Both the position numbers and the translations under genes were made by a program. A DNA stretch of 64,000 nt from Bacteroidia bacterium (GTDB lineage Bacteria; Bacteroidota; Bacteroidia; SpSt-205): the NCBI GenBank assembly GCA_026003215.1, contig BPGV01000001.1, positions 213,570 to 277,569 of the forward strand, written 5' to 3'. The first letter of the stretch is position 1. Every line of letters starts with the position of its first letter. Of the stretch, positions 46,701 to 54,730 are shown piece by piece. The notes beneath the pieces were generated by a model. It did no database searches. It had not been told where the DNA came from and was given only the letters and a program-made list of their open reading frames with translations.

Positions 46701-48351
46701 GGCGGGGCCCCTGCGACGCCAACGTCCCCAAGACCTTATAGCCCCCAAACCGCCAATCTGCCGGAGAGGGGGTTCTATAATACCGCAGTCCGAGAATGAA
46801 GCCATTGGCCTCACTGCCTGTGCCGCCAGGGAGGGCTGCCGGCGCATTCGTGACATTCGTCAGGCTCCAAGATGGGGATTTGACTATACCACTGAGATAC
46901 AAGTACGAAGTGGGCTGACCACTTAGAGAAGTAAGTGGCTCTATGGCTAAGCCTGTGAGCTGCAGGCTATCGGCTTCTGCCGTCACCACAGGCAGACGAT
47001 TAGGAAGGAGGTTGGGCTGAAATTGCATACCGGTCAGTATCAGCCGAGGACGCGCAGCTTGCGGGAGGGTAGTAGCCCCTATGGTATAGCCTGCGGTATC
47101 CACCGCCGCCCAGTATAAGTACCGAAAAGTACCACTCTGCGTAATAGATTGAAAAGCCACAAAGTAATGTGTAGCACTTTCCGATATGCTGGAGGCATAC
47201 TCAGCCAAGGTATAATGTGTGCCGGCCGGTACCGGGACAAGCTGCATAGTGCTCCCTTTGATGAGGAGGAGCCGTAACTTGGGCTCACTACTAACCCCTG
47301 TCCCAACACTACTTCCAGCGACTTTGTACCGGATATTGGTCCCTTGCTCTCTATTAGCTACAAGCCAACCCAGGGTATCCGGCCCAAAGGCCAAGAGCGC
47401 TCTCCCAAAACACCCTGCTGGAATACCGCCGAAGGATAAGTTGTCTTGTACGACAGCGGCGCTATCGGCCGTGAGAGAAAACGGGTCCATTCGGAGGAGT
47501 AATGCCTGAGCCGTAGGCGGATATCCCGTAACTGAGCTAAACAAAGCATCTATTGTGGAGTTAAGAGAAGAGGTTATTTGACTAAGTTCTACGGAGTTAT
47601 GTTCTGGCGATAATGATCCCTTTGTCACCACTGTCCCGCTGGCCCAGAGCTTACCCTCATGGAGCAGGAGCGAAAAAAGGTTTGCCTCAAAATTATCGCA
47701 GTTGAACGCTGCTATAAATCTACATTTTACCTGTTGGAGGGCATAGCTGGTTGGATTAGGGCTACCGGTCCCCATCTGCATGCGGAAAATAAAGCTCATG
47801 GGATATTCTGGGATATCGTTGCCGGAGGTGATGGGTGCTGGGGGCCCAGGGCTCACTATGACCGTAGTACCCCCATAGGCGAGCGTTATGCCTAATACTT
47901 GGCCAGAGCCGTAGGCTCTCGCGTGCAGGAGCACATAGAGGGTATGGTCAGGGGTCACCCATAGGTCTATTCCCCGTACATGAGTGGGGTCGCCGAGGGT
48001 ATAATAGGGATGGAAAGAAGCCTGCCATAGGAGTGTACCGTCGTGGCGATTATAGGCGAGGAGAACAGCCCTGGTATCATTATCATTTTGTACCCCCCAG
48101 CCTGATAAAGCGCCAGGCGGAAAAAAGGGATTACTGGCTTGGGCATGCTGTACAGTAGCCAAGATATATACGGTATCGCCTACCACGACCGTCTTGCCCA
48201 TCATGCGCTGGTAAGGCGCACCAGTCCCTAACCACGCTGCCGTAGGCTCAGCAGCACTTTGGGTGTCGTAGGTAAACCAATGCCATACCCCTGCCGTCTG
48301 CGCACTGAGTAGCCCCACCCCTGTCGCAAGCCACATGGACCAGACCTTCAT
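43713..48351 (-). CDS. Large secreted protein with dockerin-like tail, frameshifted near the 3' end
   Basis: A signal peptide (about 1-18, ending LLSAQ) is followed by a very long beta-rich region. Repeated blade-like segments such as VLLAYNRHDGTLLWQASF suggest beta-propeller structure. The uninterrupted frame ends at 43879 with an unlikely Arg-rich tail. One base fewer in the G8 run (minus strand; 43959-43966) continues it as GGRMYAATWAGNCADQLNDF to a stop at 43713, giving 1545 residues. The restored tail contains two calcium-loop-like repeats, the second DLDADGDVDAADALLL, like dockerin or EF-hand loops. Surface location is likely; ligand and function unknown. The start follows TATTTTTG by five bases. 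Confidence 0.82.
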
Positions 48352-48356
48352 ACGGG

Positions 48357-48364
48357 CAAAAATA
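48357..48364 (-). promoter_or_regulatory. TAnnTTTG promoter
   Basis: Minus-strand TATTTTTG, five bases before the ATG of the large secreted protein. Confidence 0.65.
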
Positions 48365-48404
48365 CACTTTTTTGTCTAAGTAGGGGCCTTATACCAACCT
48401 TTTT

Positions 48405-48648
48405 TTAGTTTTGCGGTGGAGATAAAATGTGGAAGGTCTTTTGGCGGTGATGGGCGCCGGCCACGAGACGCACTGCTCTACGCGGCACCCGAAAATACTC
48501 GGCTAAGAGGGTGATGACAGCCTCGTTGGCTTGGTTTTTTTCGGGGGGCTGAGGAACCCAAGCTTCCCACCGAGGAGGGGGGCGGCCGTAAAGCGCATCG
48601 CCGCGCCCGCGGATGAACCCACACTTCTATGGTGAGCCCTTCGGGCAT
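48405..48648 (-). CDS. DUF167 (YggU) family protein, frameshifted
   Basis: Two reading frames together give a complete ~80-residue DUF167 protein. The first, from the ATG at 48648, reads LTIEVWVHPR. The second continues RGDALYGRPPPRWEAW and then NQANEAVITLLAEYFRVP, the hallmark of the family, ending at 48405. Joining them needs one base fewer between about 48593 and 48613, for example in CCC at 48606-48608. The total of 244 bases, one more than a multiple of three, agrees. Family function is unknown. It starts seven bases after the DUF486 stop. Confidence 0.8.
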
Positions 48649-48655
48649 GGGATCC

Positions 48656-49039
48656 TCACGTAGGACGGTCGGACCAGCTGAGCCATACGGCTACCAGCAC
48701 CAGCCCAAAGGCTATCCAGTGCCGGAGCGCTATCTTTTCCCCAGCAAAGAGCCACCGCGCCACGAAGATAAACACGGTGATGGAAATGGCTTCTTGGAGG
48801 ATTTTGAGGGTGACCAAGGAAAAAGGACCGCCTGTGCCCCGGAAGCCTAACCGATTAGCTGGCACTTGGAGGAGGTATTCAAAGAAGGCGATACCCCAGC
48901 TCGCCAGGATTACGGTGAGCCATCCCCAAACCGAGAGCTTAGCGGCTGGCTGGGCCCGTAAATGCCCATACCACGCTAAGGTCATGAAAAGATTGGACAA
49001 AAACAGCAGCCCAATAGCTGCCCACCCACGCCAAGACAT
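48656..49039 (-). CDS. DUF486/DMT-like small membrane protein
   Basis: A 127-residue protein with four membrane helices. The beginning GLLFLSNLFMTLAWYGHL and the end IAFGLVLVAVWLSW are typical of the DUF486 branch of the drug/metabolite transporter superfamily. The ATG at 49039 follows TACCTTTG by seven bases; the 32 extra upstream codons would include the promoter. Substrate unknown. Confidence 0.88.
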   Translation of the reverse strand: MSWRGWAAIGLLFLSNLFMTLAWYGHLRAQPAAKLSVWGWLTVILASWGIAFFEYLLQVPANRLGFRGTGGPFSLVTLKILQEAISITVFIFVARWLFAGEKIALRHWIAFGLVLVAVWLSWSDRPT

Positions 49040-49046
49040 GGCGGGG

Positions 49047-49054
49047 CAAAGGTA
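49047..49054 (-). promoter_or_regulatory. TAnnTTTG promoter
   Basis: Minus-strand TACCTTTG, seven bases before the DUF486 ATG. Confidence 0.7.
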
Positions 49055-49082
49055 CGACCTCTGGGGGCTGTGCTTGTACGGC

Positions 49083-49502
49083 TTATTCTTCGCCGGGGTC
49101 GGTGCCGTGTTTGGCTTTGTACCAGGCGCGGGCACGGGCGCGCCAATCCGCTTTGATAGCTTCGTACTTTTTCTGCTGCTCTGGCGTCAAGAGGGCTTGT
49201 ATCTGCGCATCGGTATTTTTACGCAAAGCCCGGCGCTTCTCTTGGGCAGCTTCGGAGCGGTCGCCGCGCAGGGCTTGCATCTCCTTTTGGTGCTGAGCGA
49301 GGATATCCCTAAGCTTAGCTTGTTGGTCCGGGGTAAGGCTTAGGGTCTCTGTAAGGTAAAGGGTCCAAGCTTCTAAGCGCTTTTCTGGGGAAAGGTGTTC
49401 TCTTTGGGCTGCGGCTGCAGAAGGGGCCGGAGATTTTTTAGAAGTTTGATTTTCTTGGGCCCACAAGAGGGCCATGCCTACAAGTACGAGTCCGTATCGC
49501 AT
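49083..49502 (-). CDS. Periplasmic LTXXQ (Spy/CpxP-like) protein
   Basis: A 139-residue protein with a signal peptide (about 1-15, ending LLWAQ) and an all-helical mature part. Two LTxxQ motifs, LTPDQQAKL and LTPEQQKKY, are those of Spy and CpxP, which bind unfolded or stress-related proteins in the periplasm. Binding partner unknown. A near-match promoter AACCTTTG (minus, 49538-49531) would leave a 28-base leader that can fold just before the ATG. Confidence 0.85.
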   Translation of the reverse strand: MRYGLVLVGMALLWAQENQTSKKSPAPSAAAAQREHLSPEKRLEAWTLYLTETLSLTPDQQAKLRDILAQHQKEMQALRGDRSEAAQEKRRALRKNTDAQIQALLTPEQQKKYEAIKADWRARARAWYKAKHGTDPGEE

Positions 49503-49504
49503 AT

Positions 49505-49529
49505 CGGGAGGTTAGACCTTCTAAACCCG
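49505..49529 (-). promoter_or_regulatory. Leader hairpin before the LTXXQ gene
   Basis: CGGG (minus, 49529-49526) pairs with CCCG (49508-49505), and inside it TTAG with CTAA around a five-base loop. The hairpin ends two bases before the start codon. Confidence 0.4.
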
Positions 49530-49537
49530 GCAAAGGT

Positions 49538-49978
49538 TTAAAGCCCCCCGTACCGGCTGGCAATACCCAAGTAGAGGAGTCCCAAGGCGATACAGGTGAC
49601 CAGTAGCACATGGAGAGCGAGGAGGGGTAGCGTTTGCGGATTAAGCCGCGGTAAGAGGCGTAGCCTGGCGTGCGCCGCCAAAAGCAAGGTAAGGCCTAAC
49701 CCGAGGAGCTTAAGCTGGCCTAAGCGGTCATAAGGCCCCGCCCCTGCCCCAAATGGCCAAGCCTGATACTGCCAGAGCAGAAAAAGACCTGTCAAGAGTT
49801 GGAGGGCCAGCGCAGGGAGGCCTACCTTTTCGTACTGCCTTTCAAAATGCAGGAGGGGTTCGGGGTTGCGGTGGCGGAGGGCTTCTCGGAGGGGACCTAT
49901 TAAGAGAACCAAATGGCCGCCCGCCCAGATAGCAGCTCCTACGACGTGCAAAAAAACTACCCAGCCAGTGGCGGTCAT
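49538..49978 (-). CDS. CopD-like membrane protein
   Basis: A 146-residue integral membrane protein with four helices. The first contains FLHVVGAAIWAGGHL, with His and Trp placed as in CopD/YcnJ and related four-helix haem or copper membrane proteins. It overlaps the truncated haemoglobin gene as ATGA, so the two are translated together. A haem- or copper-related role is suggested by this pairing but not proven. Confidence 0.8.
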   Translation of the reverse strand: MTATGWVVFLHVVGAAIWAGGHLVLLIGPLREALRHRNPEPLLHFERQYEKVGLPALALQLLTGLFLLWQYQAWPFGAGAGPYDRLGQLKLLGLGLTLLLAAHARLRLLPRLNPQTLPLLALHVLLVTCIALGLLYLGIASRYGGL

Positions 49979-50364
49979 AGGAGGGGTTTTTCTTCGGGAT
50001 GGGCTTGGTAGTAGGCTATCTTACTGAGAAAGAGGGTAGCCATCTGGCGTGCTCGGGTGAGGGCTTCTTCGGCTTTGGGTCCTTGGAAGTGGGCCCGCAG
50101 AGTTTCTTCAAAGAGGGCCAGCCACCGTTCAAAGTGCGCTGCTGTCAAGCCTAATCGGAGGTGCGGCAAAAAGGGGCTACCGCGATACTTAGGCCGGGCA
50201 AAAAGGACCGTCTCCCAAAAATCCCCTATGCGCTGAAGGTGAGCGGGCCAAGCTTCTTCGGAGATGTGGGCAAAGGCCGGCGCTAAAAGCGGATCCCGCC
50301 GCACCTGCGCATAAAAAGCCTCCAACAGCCGATCTATATCGGCCCGACCCGTGAGGTCCCCCAT
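49975..50364 (-). CDS. Group III truncated haemoglobin
   Basis: A 129-residue haem protein. The start DIDRLLEAFYAQVRRDPLLAPAF and middle WETVLFARPKYRG are typical of class P truncated globins. The proximal histidine is in LTAAHFERW. The class is linked to microaerobic growth and nitrosative or oxygen chemistry. The start follows TATCTTTG by four bases, with an operator-like dyad directly upstream. It is followed by a CopD-like gene. Confidence 0.93.
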   Translation of the reverse strand: MGDLTGRADIDRLLEAFYAQVRRDPLLAPAFAHISEEAWPAHLQRIGDFWETVLFARPKYRGSPFLPHLRLGLTAAHFERWLALFEETLRAHFQGPKAEEALTRARQMATLFLSKIAYYQAHPEEKPLL

Positions 50365-50368
50365 GCCC

Positions 50369-50376
50369 CAAAGATA
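50369..50376 (-). promoter_or_regulatory. TAnnTTTG promoter of the globin gene
   Basis: Minus-strand TATCTTTG, four bases before the ATG at 50364. Confidence 0.7.
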
Positions 50377-50397
50377 GCAGTTTAGATTGAAACTACT
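50376..50397. promoter_or_regulatory. Operator-like dyad upstream of the globin gene
   Basis: On the minus strand AGTAGTTT (50397-50390), six bases, then AAACTGCT (50383-50376) form an 8-base dyad with one G-T pair. It abuts the -7 element in the spacer towards -33. It could also be the weak terminator of the gene ending at 50434. Confidence 0.4.
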
Positions 50398-50433
50398 TAG
50401 GGCAGGGGGAAGGTACGGGTCAGAAGAAAGTCG

Positions 50434-51801
50434 CTATTCCTTGAGGAAAGAGCGGCTGAGGGAGTTGTATCCCTGGGTAAGCTGGAGGAAGTACAGCCCG
50501 GAGGGCCAATCACTCACGGGTAGGCTGTAGGCAAAGCTTCCCGCGGCGGGGGAAAGGGAAGTCTCCCAGAGCTTGCGGCCTTGCGCATCCCACACGATAA
50601 GGCGGAGCGGTTCTGGTGAGGCGACTTCTCCTCGGAGGTGAAGGTAGTCCTGTGCAGGGGAAGGGCCCAAGGTGAGGTCAGAAAACCCGTCAGAAGCTGG
50701 GCTTAGGGCTGTAGCACACACGCCCGCAGAGAGATCTATCCGTAGCTCTAAGAAGCGCCCGCAGTTTGGTGAGGCATCCCCATCTAAGAGGAGGTAGTAC
50801 TTTTGGCCAGAGGTCACGTTGGCGCGGAGGGTGCGACGGGCTTGGCTGAAAGTCGTGTGGGAAGCTATGCATCGTCCGCAGGCAAAGGGATTCCCTTCAA
50901 AAAGCTGTAGGCCAAAATAGAGCCATGCGCCGCTGGACTCCGTGGTATCCCCCAGGAAAGTCACTTGTAAGCAGCCGTTTTGCGGGGCGGTAAAAGTCCA
51001 TACCCGGTCCTCCGAGTCGAGGTGGGAGGCGCTACAGGGGTTTTTCACTTGGAATACCCGGATGTCATCGCTTTGGCCGCAGGTGGTGGCTGGCGTAGGG
51101 GTATGGCTGTACGGGAAAGTAGTAACCGGCGTTACCCCTGAGCCTAAGGCAGGGTCTGGGGCCGTAGCTGACGCTATCAGCGAAATCTCATCCATGGCGA
51201 TGGGGGGATTGTTTCGGACAAGACGGTCGTTTTTCCATGAAAATACAAGCCAGTACGTTCCCGCTTCAGCACAAGTGTAGTATGTAAGGGAGGTCCAGCT
51301 TACATTAGATACGGCATAGCCTGACTGTAGGTCTACGGAAGAAGTGGTATACATAACCCTAAACAGTCGATTGGTGGCTGGAGGCAGGATGCCACCACTA
51401 AGCGCGGTACCTATGGGTAAAAGATACACTTCCAAGGCATCCGCATCTCCTTCTCCCCTTTGTAAAGCCTTGAGGGATAAAGTCAAAAAAGTTTGTCCGG
51501 TCGGCACGGTGATGCTTCGGTAAAGATGTACCACAACGTCTCCGGGGCCATTAGTATAGCTGTGCCGAGAGCAGTCGGTGGTATCGCTGATATAAGCGTA
51601 TCGGCTGCCATGAGAGGGGGCTGGCGTATTTACATTCCCGATGCACCAGTGGTTGGGTTGGCCTGTTTGGTCCACCATAGTCCAGCCGGCCATACCTGTT
51701 CCTTCAAAGCTGCCTTCTTGCGTAGGGTCAATCAGCGTGGTCTGCTGCGCCCATAAAAGCGGCAGAGCCGCTACTCCAAGGTATATGCTATACATGCGCA
51801 T
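50434..51801 (-). CDS. Secreted protein with type IX C-terminal sorting domain
   Basis: A 455-residue protein with a signal peptide (about 1-18, ending LLWAQ). The N-terminal domain (GSFEGTGMAGWTMVDQTG, later YAYISDTT) resembles the lectin-like jelly-roll domains of surface proteins. A Cys-rich middle follows (about 230-350), and the last ~80 residues are a type A sorting domain (LGPSPAQDYLHL, then WPSGLYFLQL). Probably exported by SprA. Unlike most genes here it has an ~88-base leader, with the promoter at 51894-51901 and a nested hairpin. Confidence 0.88.
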   Translation of the reverse strand: MRMYSIYLGVAALPLLWAQQTTLIDPTQEGSFEGTGMAGWTMVDQTGQPNHWCIGNVNTPAPSHGSRYAYISDTTDCSRHSYTNGPGDVVVHLYRSITVPTGQTFLTLSLKALQRGEGDADALEVYLLPIGTALSGGILPPATNRLFRVMYTTSSVDLQSGYAVSNVSWTSLTYYTCAEAGTYWLVFSWKNDRLVRNNPPIAMDEISLIASATAPDPALGSGVTPVTTFPYSHTPTPATTCGQSDDIRVFQVKNPCSASHLDSEDRVWTFTAPQNGCLQVTFLGDTTESSGAWLYFGLQLFEGNPFACGRCIASHTTFSQARRTLRANVTSGQKYYLLLDGDASPNCGRFLELRIDLSAGVCATALSPASDGFSDLTLGPSPAQDYLHLRGEVASPEPLRLIVWDAQGRKLWETSLSPAAGSFAYSLPVSDWPSGLYFLQLTQGYNSLSRSFLKE

Positions 51802-51814
51802 AAGCTCTCTAAGC

Positions 51815-51887
51815 CCTTCTTTGAGAAGGAGACTTAGATACCTACCCGCAGTTCTTTACACCTATCTATGCCTCTTCACAAAGAAGG
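51815..51887 (-). promoter_or_regulatory. Nested hairpin 5' leader
   Basis: Outer arms 51815-51828 and 51874-51887 pair at 13 of 14 positions (9 bp, one mismatch, 4 bp). Inner arms 51835-51840 (TAGATA) and 51863-51868 (TATCTA) pair perfectly. The structure fills most of the leader between the promoter and the start codon at 51801. No known riboswitch class is recognised. Confidence 0.55.
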
Positions 51888-51893
51888 TTAAGC

Positions 51894-51901
51894 CAAAGGT
51901 A
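51894..51901 (-). promoter_or_regulatory. TAnnTTTG promoter with long leader
   Basis: Minus-strand TACCTTTG, 92 bases before the ATG at 51801. Initiation would fall at about 51889, the foot of the leader hairpin. Confidence 0.6.
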
Positions 51902-51905
51902 AGGC

Positions 51906-51927
51906 AAAAATTTAGCACTGCCGTGCC
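51906..51927 (-). terminator. Possible asnS terminator
   Basis: On the minus strand GGCAC (51927-51923) pairs with GTGCT (51918-51914, one G-T pair) around a four-base loop and is followed by AAATTTTT. The stem is weak. Confidence 0.4.
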
Positions 51928-52009
51928 TGGTGATGGGCGAACGGAGACTTTTTTGGGGAAAAGCCCTGAGGATGAGGGATTTAGAAAAGAAGCCAACTTT
52001 GGATTGGGA

Positions 52010-53428
52010 TTAAGCCATTTGGTCAGTGGTGCGGAAGAAAGGTATTACATCGCGCACGTTGGTCATCCCCGTGAGGAAGAGGAGGAGCCGTTCGAGGCCT
52101 AAGCCGAAGCCGCTATGCGGGACGCTCCCGTATCTGCGCAGGTCCAAGTAGTGCTCGTAAGCGAAGAGGTCCAGGCCGACCTCTTGCATGCGCTGGAGGA
52201 GTTTGTCGTAACGCTCTTCGCGTTGGGAGCCGCCGATGATTTCGCCGATGCGCGGGAAAAGCACATCAAAGGCCGCTACGGTCCGCCCATCTTCGTTTTC
52301 CCGCATGTAAAAGGCTTTGATGGCTTTGGGGTAGTTATACACAATCACGGGGCGCTGGGCGTATTCTTCTACGAGGTAGCGCTCGTGTTCGGCTTGGAGG
52401 TCGCTGCCCCACTCCGTGGAAAACTGGAAGTTTTTCCCGCTTTTTTGGAGGATCTCTATAGCCTCCGTATAAGAGAGGCGCAGGAAAGCGCTTTCTTTGG
52501 TGTTTTCGAGTTCGGCGAGGAGGGAAGGTTCGTAGCGTTCGGTGAGGAAGGCGAGTTCCTCGGCGAAGTGGCGGAGCGTGTGGCGGATGAGGTACTTGAG
52601 GAAGTCCTCGGCCAGGTCCATGGTCATGGCGAGGTCATAGAAGGCCATTTCGGGTTCAATCATCCAAAATTCGGCCAGGTGGCGAGGGGTATGGGAGGGT
52701 TCTGCGCGGAAGGTAGGCCCGAAGGTGTAGATTTTAGAGAGGCCCATGGCGAGCATTTCACCTTCCAGCTGGCCGCTGACGGTCAGGTACGCCGGCCGCT
52801 TGAAGAAGTCTTCTTCATAGGCTACGCGGCCATCGGGATGCTTCGGGACGTTTTGCAGGGGCAAAGTAGTGACCTGGAAAAGCTGGCCGGCCCCCTCACA
52901 GTCCGAAGGCGTGAGGATAGGCGTATGCACATACACGAATCCCCGTTCTTGGAAGTACTGGTGTATGGCGAAAGAGACCCCACTCCGTATGCGAAATACC
53001 GCTTGAAACGTACGGGTACGCGCCCGCAGGTGCGCAATCTCTCGGAGAAACTCCAAGGAATGGGCTTTCTTTTGGAGGGGGTAAGTCTCGGGGTCAGCTG
53101 GGCCATACAGCTCGTACCCTTCGGCGACCAGCTCAAAGGGTTGCGGACGGTCGGGGGTGGCCTTAAGGGTGCCCCAGACGGCCAGGCCTGCCCCAGTGTG
53201 GAGTTCTTTCTCTATGCGTTCGGCCGAAATACCCTCATGGGGGAGTACCACTTGGAGGGCTTTTAGCGTAGAGCCGTCTTGCAGCTCTACAAAGCTTACT
53301 TTACGGGTGGTGCGCCGCGTGCGAACCCACCCTTTTACGGTGAGGCGCTCCTCCAACGGCGGGTTTCTATAAAGGTCAGCGATTGTTTCTCGGACGAGCG
53401 GAGCGTATAAGCCGGGGGGCTTTCCCAT
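52010..53428 (-). CDS. asnS: Asparaginyl-tRNA synthetase
   Basis: Class IIb synthetase of 472 residues charging tRNA-Asn. An N-terminal OB-fold anticodon domain (LTVKGWVRTRRTTRKVSFVEL) precedes the catalytic domain with motif 2 around FGPTFRAEPSHTPRHLAEFWMIEPE and motif 3 GFGLGLERLLLFLTG. The ending VRDVIPFFRT is AsnRS-like rather than AspRS. The start follows TACCTTTG by four bases. Confidence 0.98.
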   Translation of the reverse strand: MGKPPGLYAPLVRETIADLYRNPPLEERLTVKGWVRTRRTTRKVSFVELQDGSTLKALQVVLPHEGISAERIEKELHTGAGLAVWGTLKATPDRPQPFELVAEGYELYGPADPETYPLQKKAHSLEFLREIAHLRARTRTFQAVFRIRSGVSFAIHQYFQERGFVYVHTPILTPSDCEGAGQLFQVTTLPLQNVPKHPDGRVAYEEDFFKRPAYLTVSGQLEGEMLAMGLSKIYTFGPTFRAEPSHTPRHLAEFWMIEPEMAFYDLAMTMDLAEDFLKYLIRHTLRHFAEELAFLTERYEPSLLAELENTKESAFLRLSYTEAIEILQKSGKNFQFSTEWGSDLQAEHERYLVEEYAQRPVIVYNYPKAIKAFYMRENEDGRTVAAFDVLFPRIGEIIGGSQREERYDKLLQRMQEVGLDLFAYEHYLDLRRYGSVPHSGFGLGLERLLLFLTGMTNVRDVIPFFRTTDQMA

Positions 53429-53432
53429 GCTG

Positions 53433-53440
53433 CAAAGGTA
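53433..53440 (-). promoter_or_regulatory. TAnnTTTG promoter of asnS
   Basis: Minus-strand TACCTTTG, four bases before the asnS ATG. Confidence 0.75.
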
Positions 53441-53464
53441 TAGGGGTGAGCCGGTTTTTGCCGC

Positions 53465-53472
53465 TACTTTTG
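53465..53472 (+). promoter_or_regulatory. TAnnTTTG promoter of permease operon
   Basis: TACTTTTG, four bases before the GTG at 53477; divergent from the asnS promoter 24 bases away. Confidence 0.7.
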
Positions 53473-53476
53473 TGCG

Positions 53477-54730
53477 GTGCAGGGAAAGCGATTCGGCTGG
53501 CTCTCGGCCACCTTTTTGGTGATAGCGAACATGATTGGTACGGGCATTTACACGACGACGGGTTTTATCGTGGCGGATTTGCCGGCGGGGATGGCGGTGC
53601 TTTTCTTGTGGTTTTTGGGGGGGCTGGCGGCCCTCGGGGGCGGCTTAGCCTACGCCGAACTGGCTAAAAGGTATCCCCGCTCCGGCGGCGAATACCATTT
53701 TCTCACGCTTTTGTATCACCCGTTTGTAGGGTATTTGGCTGGGCTGGTGTCTTTGGTCGCCGGCTTTGCGGCGCCTATTGCAGCCTCGGCGTATGCCTTT
53801 GGGGCATACCTGCCCTTGCCGCTGTCGGATCTCCAGCGGAAAATAGCGGCTTTTGGGCTGGTGCTCGGACTGGGCGGAGTGCATTTATTAGGCCTTACGC
53901 GGAGCGCTCGGATCCAAAACGCCTTTGTGCTGATAAAGCTCCTGCTGCTTGCGGGGCTTGTAGCTGGGGGGATGGCGATCACGCCGGGAAGCCCTCAGGA
54001 GCTTAGCTGCCCTCGGTGGTCCTGGGATACCTTGCAGGTGGCAGCTGTGGCGCTGATATTTATATCGTATGCGTATTCGGGGTGGAATGCCGCGGCGTAT
54101 ATCATGAGCGAGGTACCTGAGGCCACCCGGGTGGTGCCGCGGGCTATCGTAACGGGTACCCTGGTGGTTATAGCGCTGTATGTGGGATTTAACTATGTGC
54201 TTTTGCGGCATGTACCGGTGTCGGAGCTGGCCGGGCAGGTGGCGGTAGGACGCCTTTTGGCCCAGAAGCTTTGGGGAGAAGGTGGAGATATCCTCTTTGG
54301 CTGGGGCGTGAGCCTCGCACTGGTATCATCGGTGAGTGCTATGCTCATGATTGCGCCTCGGGTCCTGAGCGTGATGGGTGAAGACTATCCTCGCCTCCAA
54401 GCGCTCTCCGTACGCAATACATACGGTGCCCCTTTTTTAGCGCTGGGCCTTATTGTAGCGCTGGCAGGGGTATTTCTGTTTTCGGCGGCCTTTGATGCCG
54501 TGATGAACTATATCGGCTTTACGCTCTCGCTTTCGGCGGGGCTTACTGTAGCGGGCTTTTTTATCAGGCACCGCACAGAAAAAGGACTTCCATGGGATTT
54601 AGGGCTACTGTACTTGGTTTTGACCATATGGATGGTGGCGAATAACCTGTGGGAGCGACCCTGGGAGAGCTTGGCGGGACTGCTGACCGTGGGAGTGTTG
54701 GGGAGTTCGTACCTTTGGCTGCGAAAATGA
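53477..54730 (+). CDS. APC-family amino-acid permease
   Basis: Inner-membrane transporter of 417 residues with about twelve helices. The first helix carries the APC motif MIGTGIYTTTGFI, followed by GLAYAELAKRYPRSGGEY in helix 3, both diagnostic for the amino acid-polyamine-organocation superfamily. Substrate unknown. The end overlaps the next lipoprotein gene as ATGA. Confidence 0.94.
   Translation: MQGKRFGWLSATFLVIANMIGTGIYTTTGFIVADLPAGMAVLFLWFLGGLAALGGGLAYAELAKRYPRSGGEYHFLTLLYHPFVGYLAGLVSLVAGFAAPIAASAYAFGAYLPLPLSDLQRKIAAFGLVLGLGGVHLLGLTRSARIQNAFVLIKLLLLAGLVAGGMAITPGSPQELSCPRWSWDTLQVAAVALIFISYAYSGWNAAAYIMSEVPEATRVVPRAIVTGTLVVIALYVGFNYVLLRHVPVSELAGQVAVGRLLAQKLWGEGGDILFGWGVSLALVSSVSAMLMIAPRVLSVMGEDYPRLQALSVRNTYGAPFLALGLIVALAGVFLFSAAFDAVMNYIGFTLSLSAGLTVAGFFIRHRTEKGLPWDLGLLYLVLTIWMVANNLWERPWESLAGLLTVGVLGSSYLWLRK

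Noticed and set aside
52115-53266. 383-codon open frame on the plus strand
   Set aside because: It lies wholly opposite asnS, whose motifs are unmistakable; a GC-rich shadow frame.
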